A DNA stretch of 13,700 nucleotides from an uncultured Streptococcus sp. Its GTDB lineage: Bacteria; Bacillota; Bacilli; Lactobacillales; Aerococcaceae. Shown in pieces: positions 1 to 7,137 of the stretch. A program made the translations under genes and the position numbers. The notes beneath the pieces were generated by a model, which saw only the letters and a program-made list of their open reading frames with translations, was not told the DNA's origin and did no database searches. The stretch is from the NCBI GenBank assembly GCA_916050055.1, contig CAJZJY010000010.1, positions 1 through 13,700 on the forward strand. The letters are read 5' to 3'. Position 1 is the stretch's first letter. Each line of letters starts with the position of its first letter.

Positions 1-860
1 ATGCGATGGAAGCCAAGCTAAAACAAGGCGGAACGCGTTATGATATCGTCTTTCCAAGTGAATCAAGTATTACCAAATTAGTTAATCAAAATTTACTTCA
101 AAAGCTAGACCATTCAAAGATTAAAGGACTAGAAAATATTTCTCCGTTCTTATTAAATAGTCCAGTGGATAAAGGAAATCAATATACGATTCCGTATTTC
201 TGGGGAACCGTTGGAATTATGGTCAATACGAAATATATCGATCCAGAAAGCATCCAAACATGGAGTGATTTATGGAAAGAAGATTTCAAAAATAAAGTGC
301 TCGTCCTAGATGGAAACCGTGAAGCGCTAGGGATGGCTCTTCAATCTTTAGGATATTCATTAAATTCGAAGAATGAGAATGAATTACATGCGGCAGAAGT
401 GAAGTTAAAAGAATTGAAACCAAATGTTCGCGCAGTCCTTAACGAAGAAATTAAAACAATGATGAAACTCGAAGAAGCTCCAATCGGAATGGGGTATTCA
501 GGGGACGCTGCTGCAGTTGCTGAAGAAAATCCAAATGTACAATATATCTTGCCGAAAGATGGTAGTGCGGTTTGGACAGATAACTTTGCGATTGCACATA
601 CGGCTGTCAATGTCGAAGGTGCGTATGCCTTTATTAACTTTATGCTTCGCCCAGAAAATGCAGCAAGAAATGCAGCATACGTAGGTTATTCAACACCGAA
701 TGAAAAAGCAAAAGAGTTGATGGACCCAGAAGTCACTTCTGATGAAACATTCTATCCTTCAGAAGAAATTATCAATTCGTTAGAACATTATGAATATCTA
801 GGAAATGATTGGATTCAAAAATATAACGAAGCCTTCTTAGACTTCAAGATGGAGTTATAA
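1..860 (+). CDS. potD: Spermidine/putrescine ABC transporter substrate-binding protein, PotD-like (5'-truncated by window edge)
   Basis: This is the extracellular solute-binding subunit of a polyamine (spermidine/putrescine) ABC transporter, normally a lipoprotein on the outer face of the membrane. About 285 codons are present. The frame is open to the first base, so the ATG at position 6 is an internal methionine and the signal peptide and first lobe start lie outside the window. PotD-type features are visible: a KQGGTRYDIVFPSE stretch near the start, the conserved IPYFWGTVGI segment (about residues 62-71 counted from the ATG at 6), a GYSGDAA motif (about 162-168) and a final segment with YEYLGNDW. 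Family members are about 350 residues long, so roughly 65-70 are missing. The stop codon lies one base before the amidohydrolase start, so the two genes are probably co-transcribed. Substrate preference within the polyamine group is inferred from family resemblance. Confidence 0.9.
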   Translation, partial: AMEAKLKQGGTRYDIVFPSESSITKLVNQNLLQKLDHSKIKGLENISPFLLNSPVDKGNQYTIPYFWGTVGIMVNTKYIDPESIQTWSDLWKEDFKNKVLVLDGNREALGMALQSLGYSLNSKNENELHAAEVKLKELKPNVRAVLNEEIKTMMKLEEAPIGMGYSGDAAAVAEENPNVQYILPKDGSAVWTDNFAIAHTAVNVEGAYAFINFMLRPENAARNAAYVGYSTPNEKAKELMDPEVTSDETFYPSEEIINSLEHYEYLGNDWIQKYNEAFLDFKMEL

Positions 861-861
861 T

Positions 862-2448
862 ATGCATTACTATTTAAAAGCTAAAAATCTCTTTATTGGT
901 AATACAACGACTGCAGTAGCTGGTATTTTAGAAATTAAAGACGGTCGCATTGTGAACCATATGGATTACAATGCGCCTGTTGAAGGTGAAGTGCTAGATG
1001 CTGGCGATAAACTAGTGGTTCCTGGTTTTATTGATGCTCATGTGCATTTATACTTATCAGCCTTAATTCATTTAGGAAAGATGAAAGCTGTAGGAGGGCC
1101 AACCATTGATGAGGTCGTTCTTCAAGCAACTTCTATTCCTGAATATAATGGATGGAAAATCGGTATTGGGTGGTATGCGAGCGACTTTGGTCAACAAATC
1201 CTACCAACGAAAGAAGACTTAGATAAAGCTTCAACAGACGTACCGATTTGTTTAATCGCAGGGGACGCGCATACGATTTGGCTGAATTCCAAGGCACTAG
1301 AAGTGTTGAAATTAACACCGGAAGCAATCCCGCAAAATATCGGTGGAGAAGCGGTCGTGGAGAATGGCGAACTGACAGGGGTATTCCTTGAAGCCAAAGC
1401 CATCTATTATTTATCAAAAGTATTGTCTGTCTATAAAGACGATGAAGTGCAAGCCTTAAAAGAGTATATGTCGTATTTAAACCAAATGGGCGTGACGGCT
1501 GTTGGAGATGTTGCCTTAACGGGTGAGAGCCCAGATGATATTGTGTATCCAGAACTCTATAGTAAAGTGGAAAAGGATGCAACTGTCCGTGTAAGCTTCT
1601 TCCCAGCGATGCGTGAAGAGGTCGAACGTAACCGCGAGCTCTACAAGACATACCGTTCAGATATGCTCCAAATGGGGGGCGTAAAACAATTTTATGATGG
1701 CGTGACAAGTTCGCATACGGCTTATTTAAAAGAGCCATATCCGATGCCTTTCTTTGAAGGAGACGTGGGTGGTCCACTCTTAACAGAAGAGAAGATGGAA
1801 CGCTTAACGCTTCTTGCTAACAAAGAAGGGTGGCCAATGCGGATTCATACCGTTGGAGATAAGGCGATTGAACTAACACTCAAAAACTTTAAAAAAGCGC
1901 AGGAAGAGACTCCTTTTGACGCACCAAATAAATTCAACACCATTGAACATTTGGAAGTGATGGATCCAACAGACCTTCCATTAACGGCTCAACCTTCATT
2001 AATCGTTTCGGTACAACCGAGTCATTTATTGGTTGGTTATGAGACTCTAGATGAAGAAGTCGGGGCAGAGCGTGCGCGTCATATGTTTCCGTTTAAATCT
2101 TTCTTAGAAGAGGGCGCAACACTTGGATTTGGAACAGACACTCCAGTTGTACTGGACGTGACACCGTTTGAATCGCTATTTAATGCGGTAGCTCGCCAAA
2201 CCAAAGAACAGATGCCAGTGCCATGTTTAATGCCAGAACAACGTATTTCGATTGGTGAAGCATTAAAAGCACACACGAGTGGGGCAGCAAAAGCCCTCAG
2301 TCGTTTAGATATTGGCACACTAGAAGTCGGTTCGTTAGCAGATTTCGTTATTTTAGACAAGAATATACTTGAACATGACGCTGTGGAATTGTTAAAGACG
2401 AACATACTTGCAACATACCTTAATGGAAAATGTGTCTATAAAAATTAA
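862..2448 (+). CDS. Metal-dependent amidohydrolase, YtcJ/amidohydrolase-3 family
   Basis: This 528-residue cytoplasmic hydrolase belongs to the amidohydrolase superfamily. The metal-binding HxH is H60/H62 in GFIDAHVHL. A VKQFYDG motif places a probable carboxylated lysine at K275. Further metal ligands are H329 (MRIHTVGDKA) and H363 (IEHLEV), and the catalytic aspartate is D426 (GFGTDTPV). A short N-terminal and C-terminal beta segment (residues 1-50 and about 485-528, with the SLADFVILD motif) forms the usual composite sandwich domain. All key residues are present, so the enzyme looks active. The substrate is unknown: the family acts on varied amides, formamides and N-acyl compounds. The start is supported by GGAG at 851-854, seven bases upstream. 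One base separates it from the PotD-like gene, which suggests an uptake-plus-hydrolysis unit, but that link is inference. Transcription ends at the terminator just downstream. Confidence 0.9.
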   Translation: MHYYLKAKNLFIGNTTTAVAGILEIKDGRIVNHMDYNAPVEGEVLDAGDKLVVPGFIDAHVHLYLSALIHLGKMKAVGGPTIDEVVLQATSIPEYNGWKIGIGWYASDFGQQILPTKEDLDKASTDVPICLIAGDAHTIWLNSKALEVLKLTPEAIPQNIGGEAVVENGELTGVFLEAKAIYYLSKVLSVYKDDEVQALKEYMSYLNQMGVTAVGDVALTGESPDDIVYPELYSKVEKDATVRVSFFPAMREEVERNRELYKTYRSDMLQMGGVKQFYDGVTSSHTAYLKEPYPMPFFEGDVGGPLLTEEKMERLTLLANKEGWPMRIHTVGDKAIELTLKNFKKAQEETPFDAPNKFNTIEHLEVMDPTDLPLTAQPSLIVSVQPSHLLVGYETLDEEVGAERARHMFPFKSFLEEGATLGFGTDTPVVLDVTPFESLFNAVARQTKEQMPVPCLMPEQRISIGEALKAHTSGAAKALSRLDIGTLEVGSLADFVILDKNILEHDAVELLKTNILATYLNGKCVYKN

Positions 2449-2452
2449 ATAT

Positions 2453-2482
2453 AAGGCTAGATAGAGTAATCTATCTAGCCTT
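2453..2482 (+). terminator. Rho-independent terminator after the amidohydrolase gene
   Basis: A perfect 13-bp inverted repeat (AAGGCTAGATAGA at 2453-2465 and its complement at 2470-2482) encloses a 4-base GTAA loop and is followed by a T-rich run (TTTATTTGTTTG). It begins 4 bases after the stop codon and separates the polyamine-uptake/amidohydrolase unit from the fatty-acid cluster. The T tract is interrupted, and the stem is nearly symmetric, so weak function on the other strand is possible. Confidence 0.88.
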
Positions 2483-2540
2483 TATTTGTTTGCATAGAGG
2501 TCTTTCAAAATTGTTCTTTTTATGAAAATTACAAACAATA

Positions 2541-2560
2541 ATTCCTAATTTAAAAGGAAT
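2541..2560. repeat. Short AT-rich inverted repeat upstream of the fabT promoter
   Basis: ATTCCT (2541-2546) and AGGAAT (2555-2560) are exact complements around an 8-base spacer. The repeat sits in an AT-rich stretch between the amidohydrolase terminator and the fabT promoter. It does not match the TTTGA-N3-TCAAA operator pattern found further downstream. It may be a binding site for another regulator or simply chance in AT-rich DNA; the short arms make chance quite possible. Confidence 0.3.
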
Positions 2561-2586
2561 GTAAGCTTTTTAAATTTTGAAAATAG

Positions 2587-2599
2587 TTTGAAATTCAAA
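2587..2599. promoter_or_regulatory. Putative FabT operator 1 (upstream of -35)
   Basis: The palindrome TTTGA-AAT-TCAAA matches the core of the known streptococcal FabT site (TTTGATNATCAAA-like). It lies 19 bases upstream of the -35 element, centred at 2593 and about 31 bases from the centre of operator 2. It is the least certain functionally because it lies outside the polymerase core footprint and its spacer differs from the others. Confidence 0.55.
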
Positions 2600-2617
2600 A
2601 TAAATCTTTAAAAAAGG

Positions 2618-2630
2618 TTTGACAATCAAA
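2618..2630. promoter_or_regulatory. Putative FabT operator 2 (overlaps -35)
   Basis: TTTGA-CAA-TCAAA, extended to 6-bp arms by the flanking G at 2617 and C at 2631. The -35 hexamer TTGACA (2619-2624) is embedded in it, so protein binding here should directly block RNA polymerase. This matches how FabT is known to autoregulate in streptococci; for this organism it is inferred. Confidence 0.75.
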
Positions 2631-2648
2631 CTATCTATCTTATATACT
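2619..2648 (+). promoter_or_regulatory. fabT promoter driving the fatty-acid synthesis operon
   Basis: A consensus -35 TTGACA (2619-2624) is followed after 18 bases by the -10 TATACT (2643-2648), a 5/6 match to TATAAT. A closer-spaced alternative -10, ATATAC (2642-2647), fits less well. The predicted start of transcription is around 2654-2656, inside operator 3. The resulting leader of about 40 bases carries the ribosome-binding site AAGGAG (2681-2686), nine bases before the fabT ATG. The -35, the last -10 base and the start region are all covered by FabT-type palindromes. Confidence 0.75.
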
Positions 2649-2660
2649 TTGATTATCAAA
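2648..2660. promoter_or_regulatory. Putative FabT operator 3 (covers transcription start)
   Basis: TTTGA-TTA-TCAAA, the closest of the four to the published FabT motif with TTTGATTATCAAA. It overlaps the last base of the -10 element and the expected transcription start. Its centre (2654) is 30 bases from operator 2 and 16 from operator 4. Confidence 0.78.
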
Positions 2661-2663
2661 TGA

Positions 2664-2676
2664 TTTGATATTCAAA
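2664..2676. promoter_or_regulatory. Putative FabT operator 4 (in the fabT leader)
   Basis: TTTGA-TAT-TCAAA, separated from operator 3 by three bases and ending five bases before the fabT ribosome-binding site. Binding here could act as a roadblock or support paired dimer binding with operator 3. The function is inferred from motif identity and position. Confidence 0.68.
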
Positions 2677-2695
2677 CAAAAAGGAGAAATCTTTT

Positions 2696-3157
2696 ATGGA
2701 ACCAACTCTAGAGACCATAAACGGGTATTTGGTGGACGTCTTTAATCAAATGCTCGACATTGAAGAATCTTCGCTGGCGCAAAGCCAATTTAATGATTTA
2801 TCCATTAAAGAGATGCATGCCATTGAAGCGATTGGAATGTATAACGAACATACGACAACAGAAGTCGCTAATAAATTAAATGTAACAGTTGGGACGCTAA
2901 CGGTTGCGGTTAATGCTTTAGTGAAAAAAGGCTATGTTGTTCGTTTGAAGAGTGAAACCGATCGAAGAATTGTAATTTTAGGTCTGACCAAGAAAGGTCG
3001 CTTACTTTATCGTCTTCATCGTAAATTCCACGAGAAGTTAGTTTTAAAAACAATCGAGGGAATGAATGCTGAAGAAATGGCAGTTCTTGTTAAAGGACTT
3101 CATAATTTATATGATTTCTTACACGAGGCTGTACTAGCAAATCAAGAAGGGAAGTAG
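2696..3157 (+). CDS. fabT: FabT, MarR-family repressor of fatty acid synthesis
   Basis: FabT is a DNA-binding homodimer that represses the fatty-acid synthesis genes. In streptococci it is known to bind more tightly when complexed with long-chain acyl-ACP. The 153-residue protein has the MarR winged-helix layout: N-terminal dimer helix (about 1-35), helix-turn-helix (about 52-78, with TTTEVANKLNVTVGTLTVAV), a charged wing (about 82-95, SETDRRIV) and C-terminal dimer helices. The start is supported by AAGGAG nine bases upstream. It is the first gene of the cluster and is followed by fabH after five bases. Four FabT-type palindromes in its promoter indicate autoregulation. The assignment rests on the MarR fold plus location directly before fabH and on the operator motif. 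Confidence 0.93.
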   Translation: MEPTLETINGYLVDVFNQMLDIEESSLAQSQFNDLSIKEMHAIEAIGMYNEHTTTEVANKLNVTVGTLTVAVNALVKKGYVVRLKSETDRRIVILGLTKKGRLLYRLHRKFHEKLVLKTIEGMNAEEMAVLVKGLHNLYDFLHEAVLANQEGK

Positions 3158-3162
3158 ACATT

Positions 3163-4113
3163 GTGGGGGTTCAAGTGATAGCGACAAGTTCCTATCTCCC
3201 AACGTCCGTCATTACAAACGATGACTGGGCGAAACGAGTAGATACTTCTGATGAATGGATCGTTAAGAGAACAGGAATCAAAACCCGTTATTGGGCTAAA
3301 GAACAGACAACAAGTGAACTTGCGACAATTTCCGCAAAACGCTTAGTTGAAAAGAGCAATATCTCTCCTGAATCCATTGAATTTATCATTGTAGCAACGA
3401 TGACACCTGATGCAGCAAGTCCTTCTTGCGCGTCACTTGTACAAGGAGCAATCGGGGCAACGAATGCATTTGCGTTCGATGTCAGTGCGGCTTGTAGCGG
3501 ATTTGTCTTTGCCTTATCAACAGGATTAAAAATGTTGGAACACGGACAAAGAAAATACGGAATCGTTATTGGTGCTGAAACAATGCTCAGTTCACTCGAT
3601 TGGGAAGACCGCTCAACGGCTATTCTCTTTGGAGATGGCGCTGGAGCTGTTCTTTTACAAAAAGATGAAGAGCCATTTTTATTGGCGGAAACATTACAAA
3701 ATGATGGACAGAAATCTGAGGCGTTAGTCGCTGGAAAAAGAATGACAAATCAAACACTTTCAACCATGACAATGGATGGTCGAGGCGTTTATGAATTAGT
3801 CAGCAAAACTGTTCCAGTCAATATCCAAGATACTTTACAAAAGGCTGGATATACTGCCGACGATATTGATTTGTACTTGTTACATCAAGCAAATCGTCGT
3901 TTAGTCGAACAAGTGGCTAAGAAATTAAAACAACCGATCGAAAAATTCCCAATGAATATCGATCATGTTGGAAACACTTCGGCTGCAAGTATTCCGATTT
4001 TACTAAATGAACTGGTAGAAAACGGGACATTGAAAATCGGAGAACATAAAAAATTACTTTTATCAGGTTTTGGCGGTGGCCTAGCCTGGGGAAGTATCAC
4101 AATCACACTATAA
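3163..4113 (+). CDS. fabH: FabH, beta-ketoacyl-ACP synthase III
   Basis: FabH starts fatty-acid chains by condensing an acyl-CoA primer with malonyl-ACP in the cytoplasm. The thiolase-fold catalytic triad is present: C111 in [10 protein letters not shown]241 in LLHQANRR and N271 in [12 protein letters not shown]. The C-terminal [10 protein letters not shown] motif is also intact, and 316 residues is the normal length. The start is a GTG at 3163, supported by AAGGGAAG (3147-3154) with 8-base spacing and by the family's N-terminus ([13 protein letters not shown]); no ATG fits. The ribosome-binding site lies inside the end of fabT, so the two genes may be translationally coupled. Primer preference (acetyl or branched) cannot be read from the sequence. 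Confidence 0.96.
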   Translation: MGVQVIATSSYLPTSVITNDDWAKRVDTSDEWIVKRTGIKTRYWAKEQTTSELATISAKRLVEKSNISPESIEFIIVATMTPDAASPSCASLVQGAIGATNAFAFDVSAACSGFVFALSTGLKMLEHGQRKYGIVIGAETMLSSLDWEDRSTAILFGDGAGAVLLQKDEEPFLLAETLQNDGQKSEALVAGKRMTNQTLSTMTMDGRGVYELVSKTVPVNIQDTLQKAGYTADDIDLYLLHQANRRLVEQVAKKLKQPIEKFPMNIDHVGNTSAASIPILLNELVENGTLKIGEHKKLLLSGFGGGLAWGSITITL

Positions 4114-4139
4114 TTTTTAAACTACTGGAGGAAAACACA

Positions 4140-4370
4140 ATGACATTTGAAAAAATTCAAGCAATTATCGTAGATCAATTAGGTAAAGAGGAAGAAGAAG
4201 TACAATTAACAACTCGTCTTAAAGACGAATTAGATGCAGACAGCTTAGATTTATTCCAAATCATCAACGATATCGAAGATGAATTCGATGTGAAAATCGA
4301 TACTGAAGAAGGACTAGAAACAGTTCAAGACTTAGTAAACTACGTTGATGCTCAATTAGCTGACAAATAA
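4140..4370 (+). CDS. acpP: AcpP, acyl carrier protein
   Basis: This small acidic protein (76 residues) carries growing acyl chains on a phosphopantetheine arm. The attachment serine is S35 in the [11 protein letters not shown] motif, and the remaining sequence has the four-helix acidic composition of the family ([26 protein letters not shown]). A strong ribosome-binding site (TGGAGGA) precedes the ATG, in keeping with the high protein amounts needed. It lies between fabH and fabK, the usual place in lactic-acid bacteria. Some species encode a second ACP elsewhere, which cannot be judged here. Confidence 0.96.
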   Translation: MTFEKIQAIIVDQLGKEEEEVQLTTRLKDELDADSLDLFQIINDIEDEFDVKIDTEEGLETVQDLVNYVDAQLADK

Positions 4371-4392
4371 TTTTAAAAAGGGATGGTAACAC

Positions 4393-5346
4393 ATGAAATC
4401 AAAAATCTGCGACATGATTGGAATTGAATATCCGATTATCCAAGGAGGGATGGCATGGGTTGCAAATCCTGCGCTTGCAAGTGCAGTGTCCAATGCCGGC
4501 GGTTTAGGAATCGTTGCATGTGGACACGCTCCTGGCGATGTCGTTAAAGGATTCATCGAGGAGATGGAACGTTTAACAGACAAACCATATGGTGTAAATA
4601 TTATGCTATTAAGTCCATTTGTTGATGAAGTTGTGGATGTCGTTTGTCAGGCTGGCGTGAAAGTGGTTTGTACCGGTGCTGGTAACCCTGGCAAATACAT
4701 GGCGAAATTTAAAGAAGCAGGAATTACTGTAATTCCAGTAGTAGCTTCAGTTGCTCTAGCGAAAAGAATGGAAAAAGAAGGCGCGGACGCTGTTGTTGTA
4801 GAAGGAATGGAAGCGGGCGGACATATCGGTAAGTCTACTACCATGGCTCTTTTACCACAAGTAGTTGATGCGGTAAGCATTCCAGTAATCGGTGCTGGAG
4901 GAATTGGTGACGGGCGCGGAATGGCAGCGGCTTTAATGCTTGGTGCCGATGCAGTTCAACTTGGAACTCGTTTCCTTGTTGCAACTGAATGTACTGCGCA
5001 CGATAACTTCAAAGCTTCTGTATTAAAAGCTAAAGATATCGATACTGTGATTACAGGACAAATTACAGGACACCCTGTACGTGTGTTACGTAATAAATTA
5101 ACAAAAATCTACTTACAAGCTGAGAAAGAGGAAACTAGTAAAGAAAATCCAGACTTTGAACGCTTAGAAGATATTGGACGTGGAGCTCTACGTAGAATCG
5201 TAGTTGAAGGGGATACTCAAATGGGATCAATGATGGCTGGTCAAATTGCTGGTTTAATTTCAAAAGAACAAAGCTGTTCTGAAATTATCCAAGAATTGAT
5301 GGCAGAATCTCATGAAGTCATCCAAAAACAACTTGCACGTTTTTAA
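4393..5346 (+). CDS. fabK: FabK, FMN-dependent enoyl-ACP reductase II
   Basis: FabK reduces trans-2-enoyl-ACP to acyl-ACP in the last step of each elongation cycle, using FMN and NAD(P)H. It is unrelated to FabI and is known to be insensitive to triclosan. The 317-residue protein shows the nitronate-monooxygenase-like TIM barrel: IEYPIIQGGMAWVA at the N-terminus (11-24), EAGGHIG with the known catalytic histidine H144, the flavin-phosphate loop GAGGIGDGRG (167-176), and ALMLGADAVQLGTRFL (180-195). A modest Shine-Dalgarno (AAAGGGATGG) precedes the start. It directly follows acpP, and an 81-bp gap with a terminator-like hairpin separates it from fabD. No fabI is present in the window. Confidence 0.96.
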   Translation: MKSKICDMIGIEYPIIQGGMAWVANPALASAVSNAGGLGIVACGHAPGDVVKGFIEEMERLTDKPYGVNIMLLSPFVDEVVDVVCQAGVKVVCTGAGNPGKYMAKFKEAGITVIPVVASVALAKRMEKEGADAVVVEGMEAGGHIGKSTTMALLPQVVDAVSIPVIGAGGIGDGRGMAAALMLGADAVQLGTRFLVATECTAHDNFKASVLKAKDIDTVITGQITGHPVRVLRNKLTKIYLQAEKEETSKENPDFERLEDIGRGALRRIVVEGDTQMGSMMAGQIAGLISKEQSCSEIIQELMAESHEVIQKQLARF

Positions 5347-5361
5347 TTAAATGAAAAAGGG

Positions 5362-5405
5362 AATGGTGAAATATGCTTATTTAGCATACTTCCACCATTT
5401 TTTTT
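5362..5405 (+). terminator. Terminator-like hairpin inside the operon, between fabK and fabD
   Basis: An outer stem AATGGTG (5362-5368) pairs with CACCATT (5393-5399). An inner stem TATGCT (5372-5377) pairs with AGCATA (5383-5388) around a 5-base loop, with a small imperfect segment between the stems. An uninterrupted run of eight T (5398-5405) follows directly, as in intrinsic terminators. No promoter is evident between it and fabD, whose ribosome-binding site is 10-15 bases further on, so it probably causes partial termination that lowers expression of fabD and later genes relative to fabT-fabK, or serves as an RNA processing site. Confidence 0.75.
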
Positions 5406-5427
5406 ACAGCGCAATAGGAGGAAACTC

Positions 5428-6381
5428 ATGAAAATCGCATTTTTATTTCCAGGTCAGGGGAGTCAAAAAGCACAAATGGGCTTAGAAATAGCTGACAACT
5501 TCGAAGTGGCAAAAGCTGTCTTTGAAGAAGCAAGTAGCGTTCTGTCCTATCGTGTGACTGACATTCTTTCAGAAGAACCTGCCGCACTAATCAATCAAAC
5601 AGAATATACGCAACCGTTGTTATTGACGGTTTCACATGCAATCGCAAGCGTCTTAAAACAAGAAGGTATCACACCGGATGTGACTGCGGGATTATCTCTT
5701 GGTGAATACTCAGCATTAGTGGAAGCAGGAGTCCTTGATTTCAAGGAAGCATTAAACTTAGTCGCAAAACGTGGTCAATATATGCAAGAAGCAGTTGTTG
5801 AAGGCGAAGGGAAAATGGTGGCTGTTCTAGGGCTTGAAGATAATGTAATCGAGGACATTTGCCGTGAAGTTTCTACTCCAGAAGCGCTTGTCGTTCCTTC
5901 AAACTACAACACGCCAGGACAATTAGTGATTGGTGGGCACGCTTCTGCAGTAGATGTAGCGAGTGAAAAATGCTTAGAAGCCGGCGCTAAAAGAGCCGTA
6001 CCACTTGTGGTATCTGGACCTTTCCATACACCATTAATGGAAGAGGCGAAAGTTCGTTTTGCTCCTGTGATGGAAGTGGCAGAGTTACACGAAAGCAAAT
6101 GCCCTGTATTAAGCAATACGCTTGGTACACCGCATGAAGGGATTCCTTCAAAAGACGTTCTCTGTGATCAAATTACAAATGCCGTGAAATGGAAACAAAA
6201 TGTAGAGTGGATGCTTCAAGAGGGCGTAGATGTCTTTATTGAAGTAGGGCCTGGAAAAACATTGACGCAAATGGTGAAACAAATTGCCAAAGCAAAAGGT
6301 GCTTCTGTTCAATTATTCCACACAGATAACCTTAAAGCGGTGACAGAAACAATTGAAAAAGTAAAGGAACTGAAAGGATAA
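5428..6381 (+). CDS. fabD: FabD, malonyl-CoA:ACP transacylase
   Basis: FabD transfers the malonyl group from CoA to AcpP, supplying extender units. The 317-residue alpha/beta-hydrolase-like protein shows FLFPGQGSQ at the N-terminus (5-13), the nucleophile S90 in GLSLGEYSAL, the carboxylate-binding R115, the catalytic H200 in SGPFHTPLM, and EVGPGKTL near the C-terminus. The residue before LS is leucine-type context (GLSLG) rather than the GHSLG of many bacteria; I recall this variant from streptococcal FabD proteins, so I do not read it as a defect. A strong AGGAGG precedes the ATG after the intra-operon hairpin. fabG follows four bases later. Confidence 0.96.
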   Translation: MKIAFLFPGQGSQKAQMGLEIADNFEVAKAVFEEASSVLSYRVTDILSEEPAALINQTEYTQPLLLTVSHAIASVLKQEGITPDVTAGLSLGEYSALVEAGVLDFKEALNLVAKRGQYMQEAVVEGEGKMVAVLGLEDNVIEDICREVSTPEALVVPSNYNTPGQLVIGGHASAVDVASEKCLEAGAKRAVPLVVSGPFHTPLMEEAKVRFAPVMEVAELHESKCPVLSNTLGTPHEGIPSKDVLCDQITNAVKWKQNVEWMLQEGVDVFIEVGPGKTLTQMVKQIAKAKGASVQLFHTDNLKAVTETIEKVKELKG

Positions 6382-6385
6382 CGAA

Positions 6386-7117
6386 ATGAAATTTAAAGAT
6401 AAAACAGTTGTTGTAACAGGAAGCCGTCGTGGTATCGGACTTGGAATCGCGTTAGAATTCGCTAAACTTGGCGCTAACGTTGTCTTAAACGGTACTCGTG
6501 AAATTGATGCAGAAACACTGGCACAATTTGATGCTTATCCTGGTGAAGTAATGACATTTGTTGGAGACGTTTCGAAATTCGACGTAGCTGAAAACTTTAT
6601 TAACGAAGTAAAAGAGCGTTTTGGACGCATCGACGTGTTAGTCAATAACGCTGGAATTACGCGTGATGGTTTATTAATGCGTATGAGTGAATCTGATTTT
6701 GACGATGTAATGAATATTAACTTAAAAGGATACTTCAATATGATTCGTTTTGCGACTCCAGTTTTCGTAAAACAAAAATCAGGAAGCATTATTAACATTA
6801 CAAGTATTGTTGGAGTTACAGGAAATGCAGGTCAAGCAAACTACGCTGCAAGTAAAGCCGGAATCATTGGTTTAACAAAATCGGTTGCTAAAGAAATCGG
6901 TTCTCGTGGGATTACAGTGAATGCTATTGCTCCTGGATACATCGATACAGATATGACACAAGCATTACCTGAAAAGATTCGTAACGAATGGGAAAAACAA
7001 ATTCCATTACGTCGTTTCGGTACAGTAGAAGATATTGCAGAAGCCTGTGTGTTCTTAGCGGAAACAAAATACGTTACAGGACAAGTGTTAAACGTTAACG
7101 GCGGATTATACATGTAA
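6386..7117 (+). CDS. fabG: FabG, 3-oxoacyl-ACP reductase
   Basis: FabG reduces 3-oxoacyl-ACP to 3-hydroxyacyl-ACP with NADPH. The 243-residue protein is a classical short-chain dehydrogenase with a Rossmann fold: the TGSRRGIG cofactor loop (11-18), NNAG (87-90), and the catalytic N110, S140, Y153 and K157 (YAASK). The C-terminus ends with the typical VTGQVLNVNGG segment. The ribosome-binding site AAAGGA (6373-6378) lies within the end of fabD, and the genes are four bases apart, so coupling is likely. Length and motifs are normal. Confidence 0.96.
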   Translation: MKFKDKTVVVTGSRRGIGLGIALEFAKLGANVVLNGTREIDAETLAQFDAYPGEVMTFVGDVSKFDVAENFINEVKERFGRIDVLVNNAGITRDGLLMRMSESDFDDVMNINLKGYFNMIRFATPVFVKQKSGSIINITSIVGVTGNAGQANYAASKAGIIGLTKSVAKEIGSRGITVNAIAPGYIDTDMTQALPEKIRNEWEKQIPLRRFGTVEDIAEACVFLAETKYVTGQVLNVNGGLYM

Positions 7118-7137
7118 TCTCTTAAAGGAGGAAAACA

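Noticed and set aside
6..8. ATG at position 6 as the real start of the PotD-like gene
   Set aside because: The frame is open upstream to the window edge, no ribosome-binding site fits in five bases, and the signal peptide and first conserved lobe are missing.
1133..1777. Long open frame of 214 codons on the - strand inside the amidohydrolase gene
   Set aside because: It is fully antisense to a gene with a complete set of conserved active-site motifs, its composition (many Leu, Arg, Ser, His) is typical of a shadow frame, and it matches no family I recognise.
5428..6381. Loss of FabD function because GHSLG is GLSLG
   Set aside because: The nucleophile S90, R115 and H200 are all present, and I recall the leucine variant from functional streptococcal FabD proteins.
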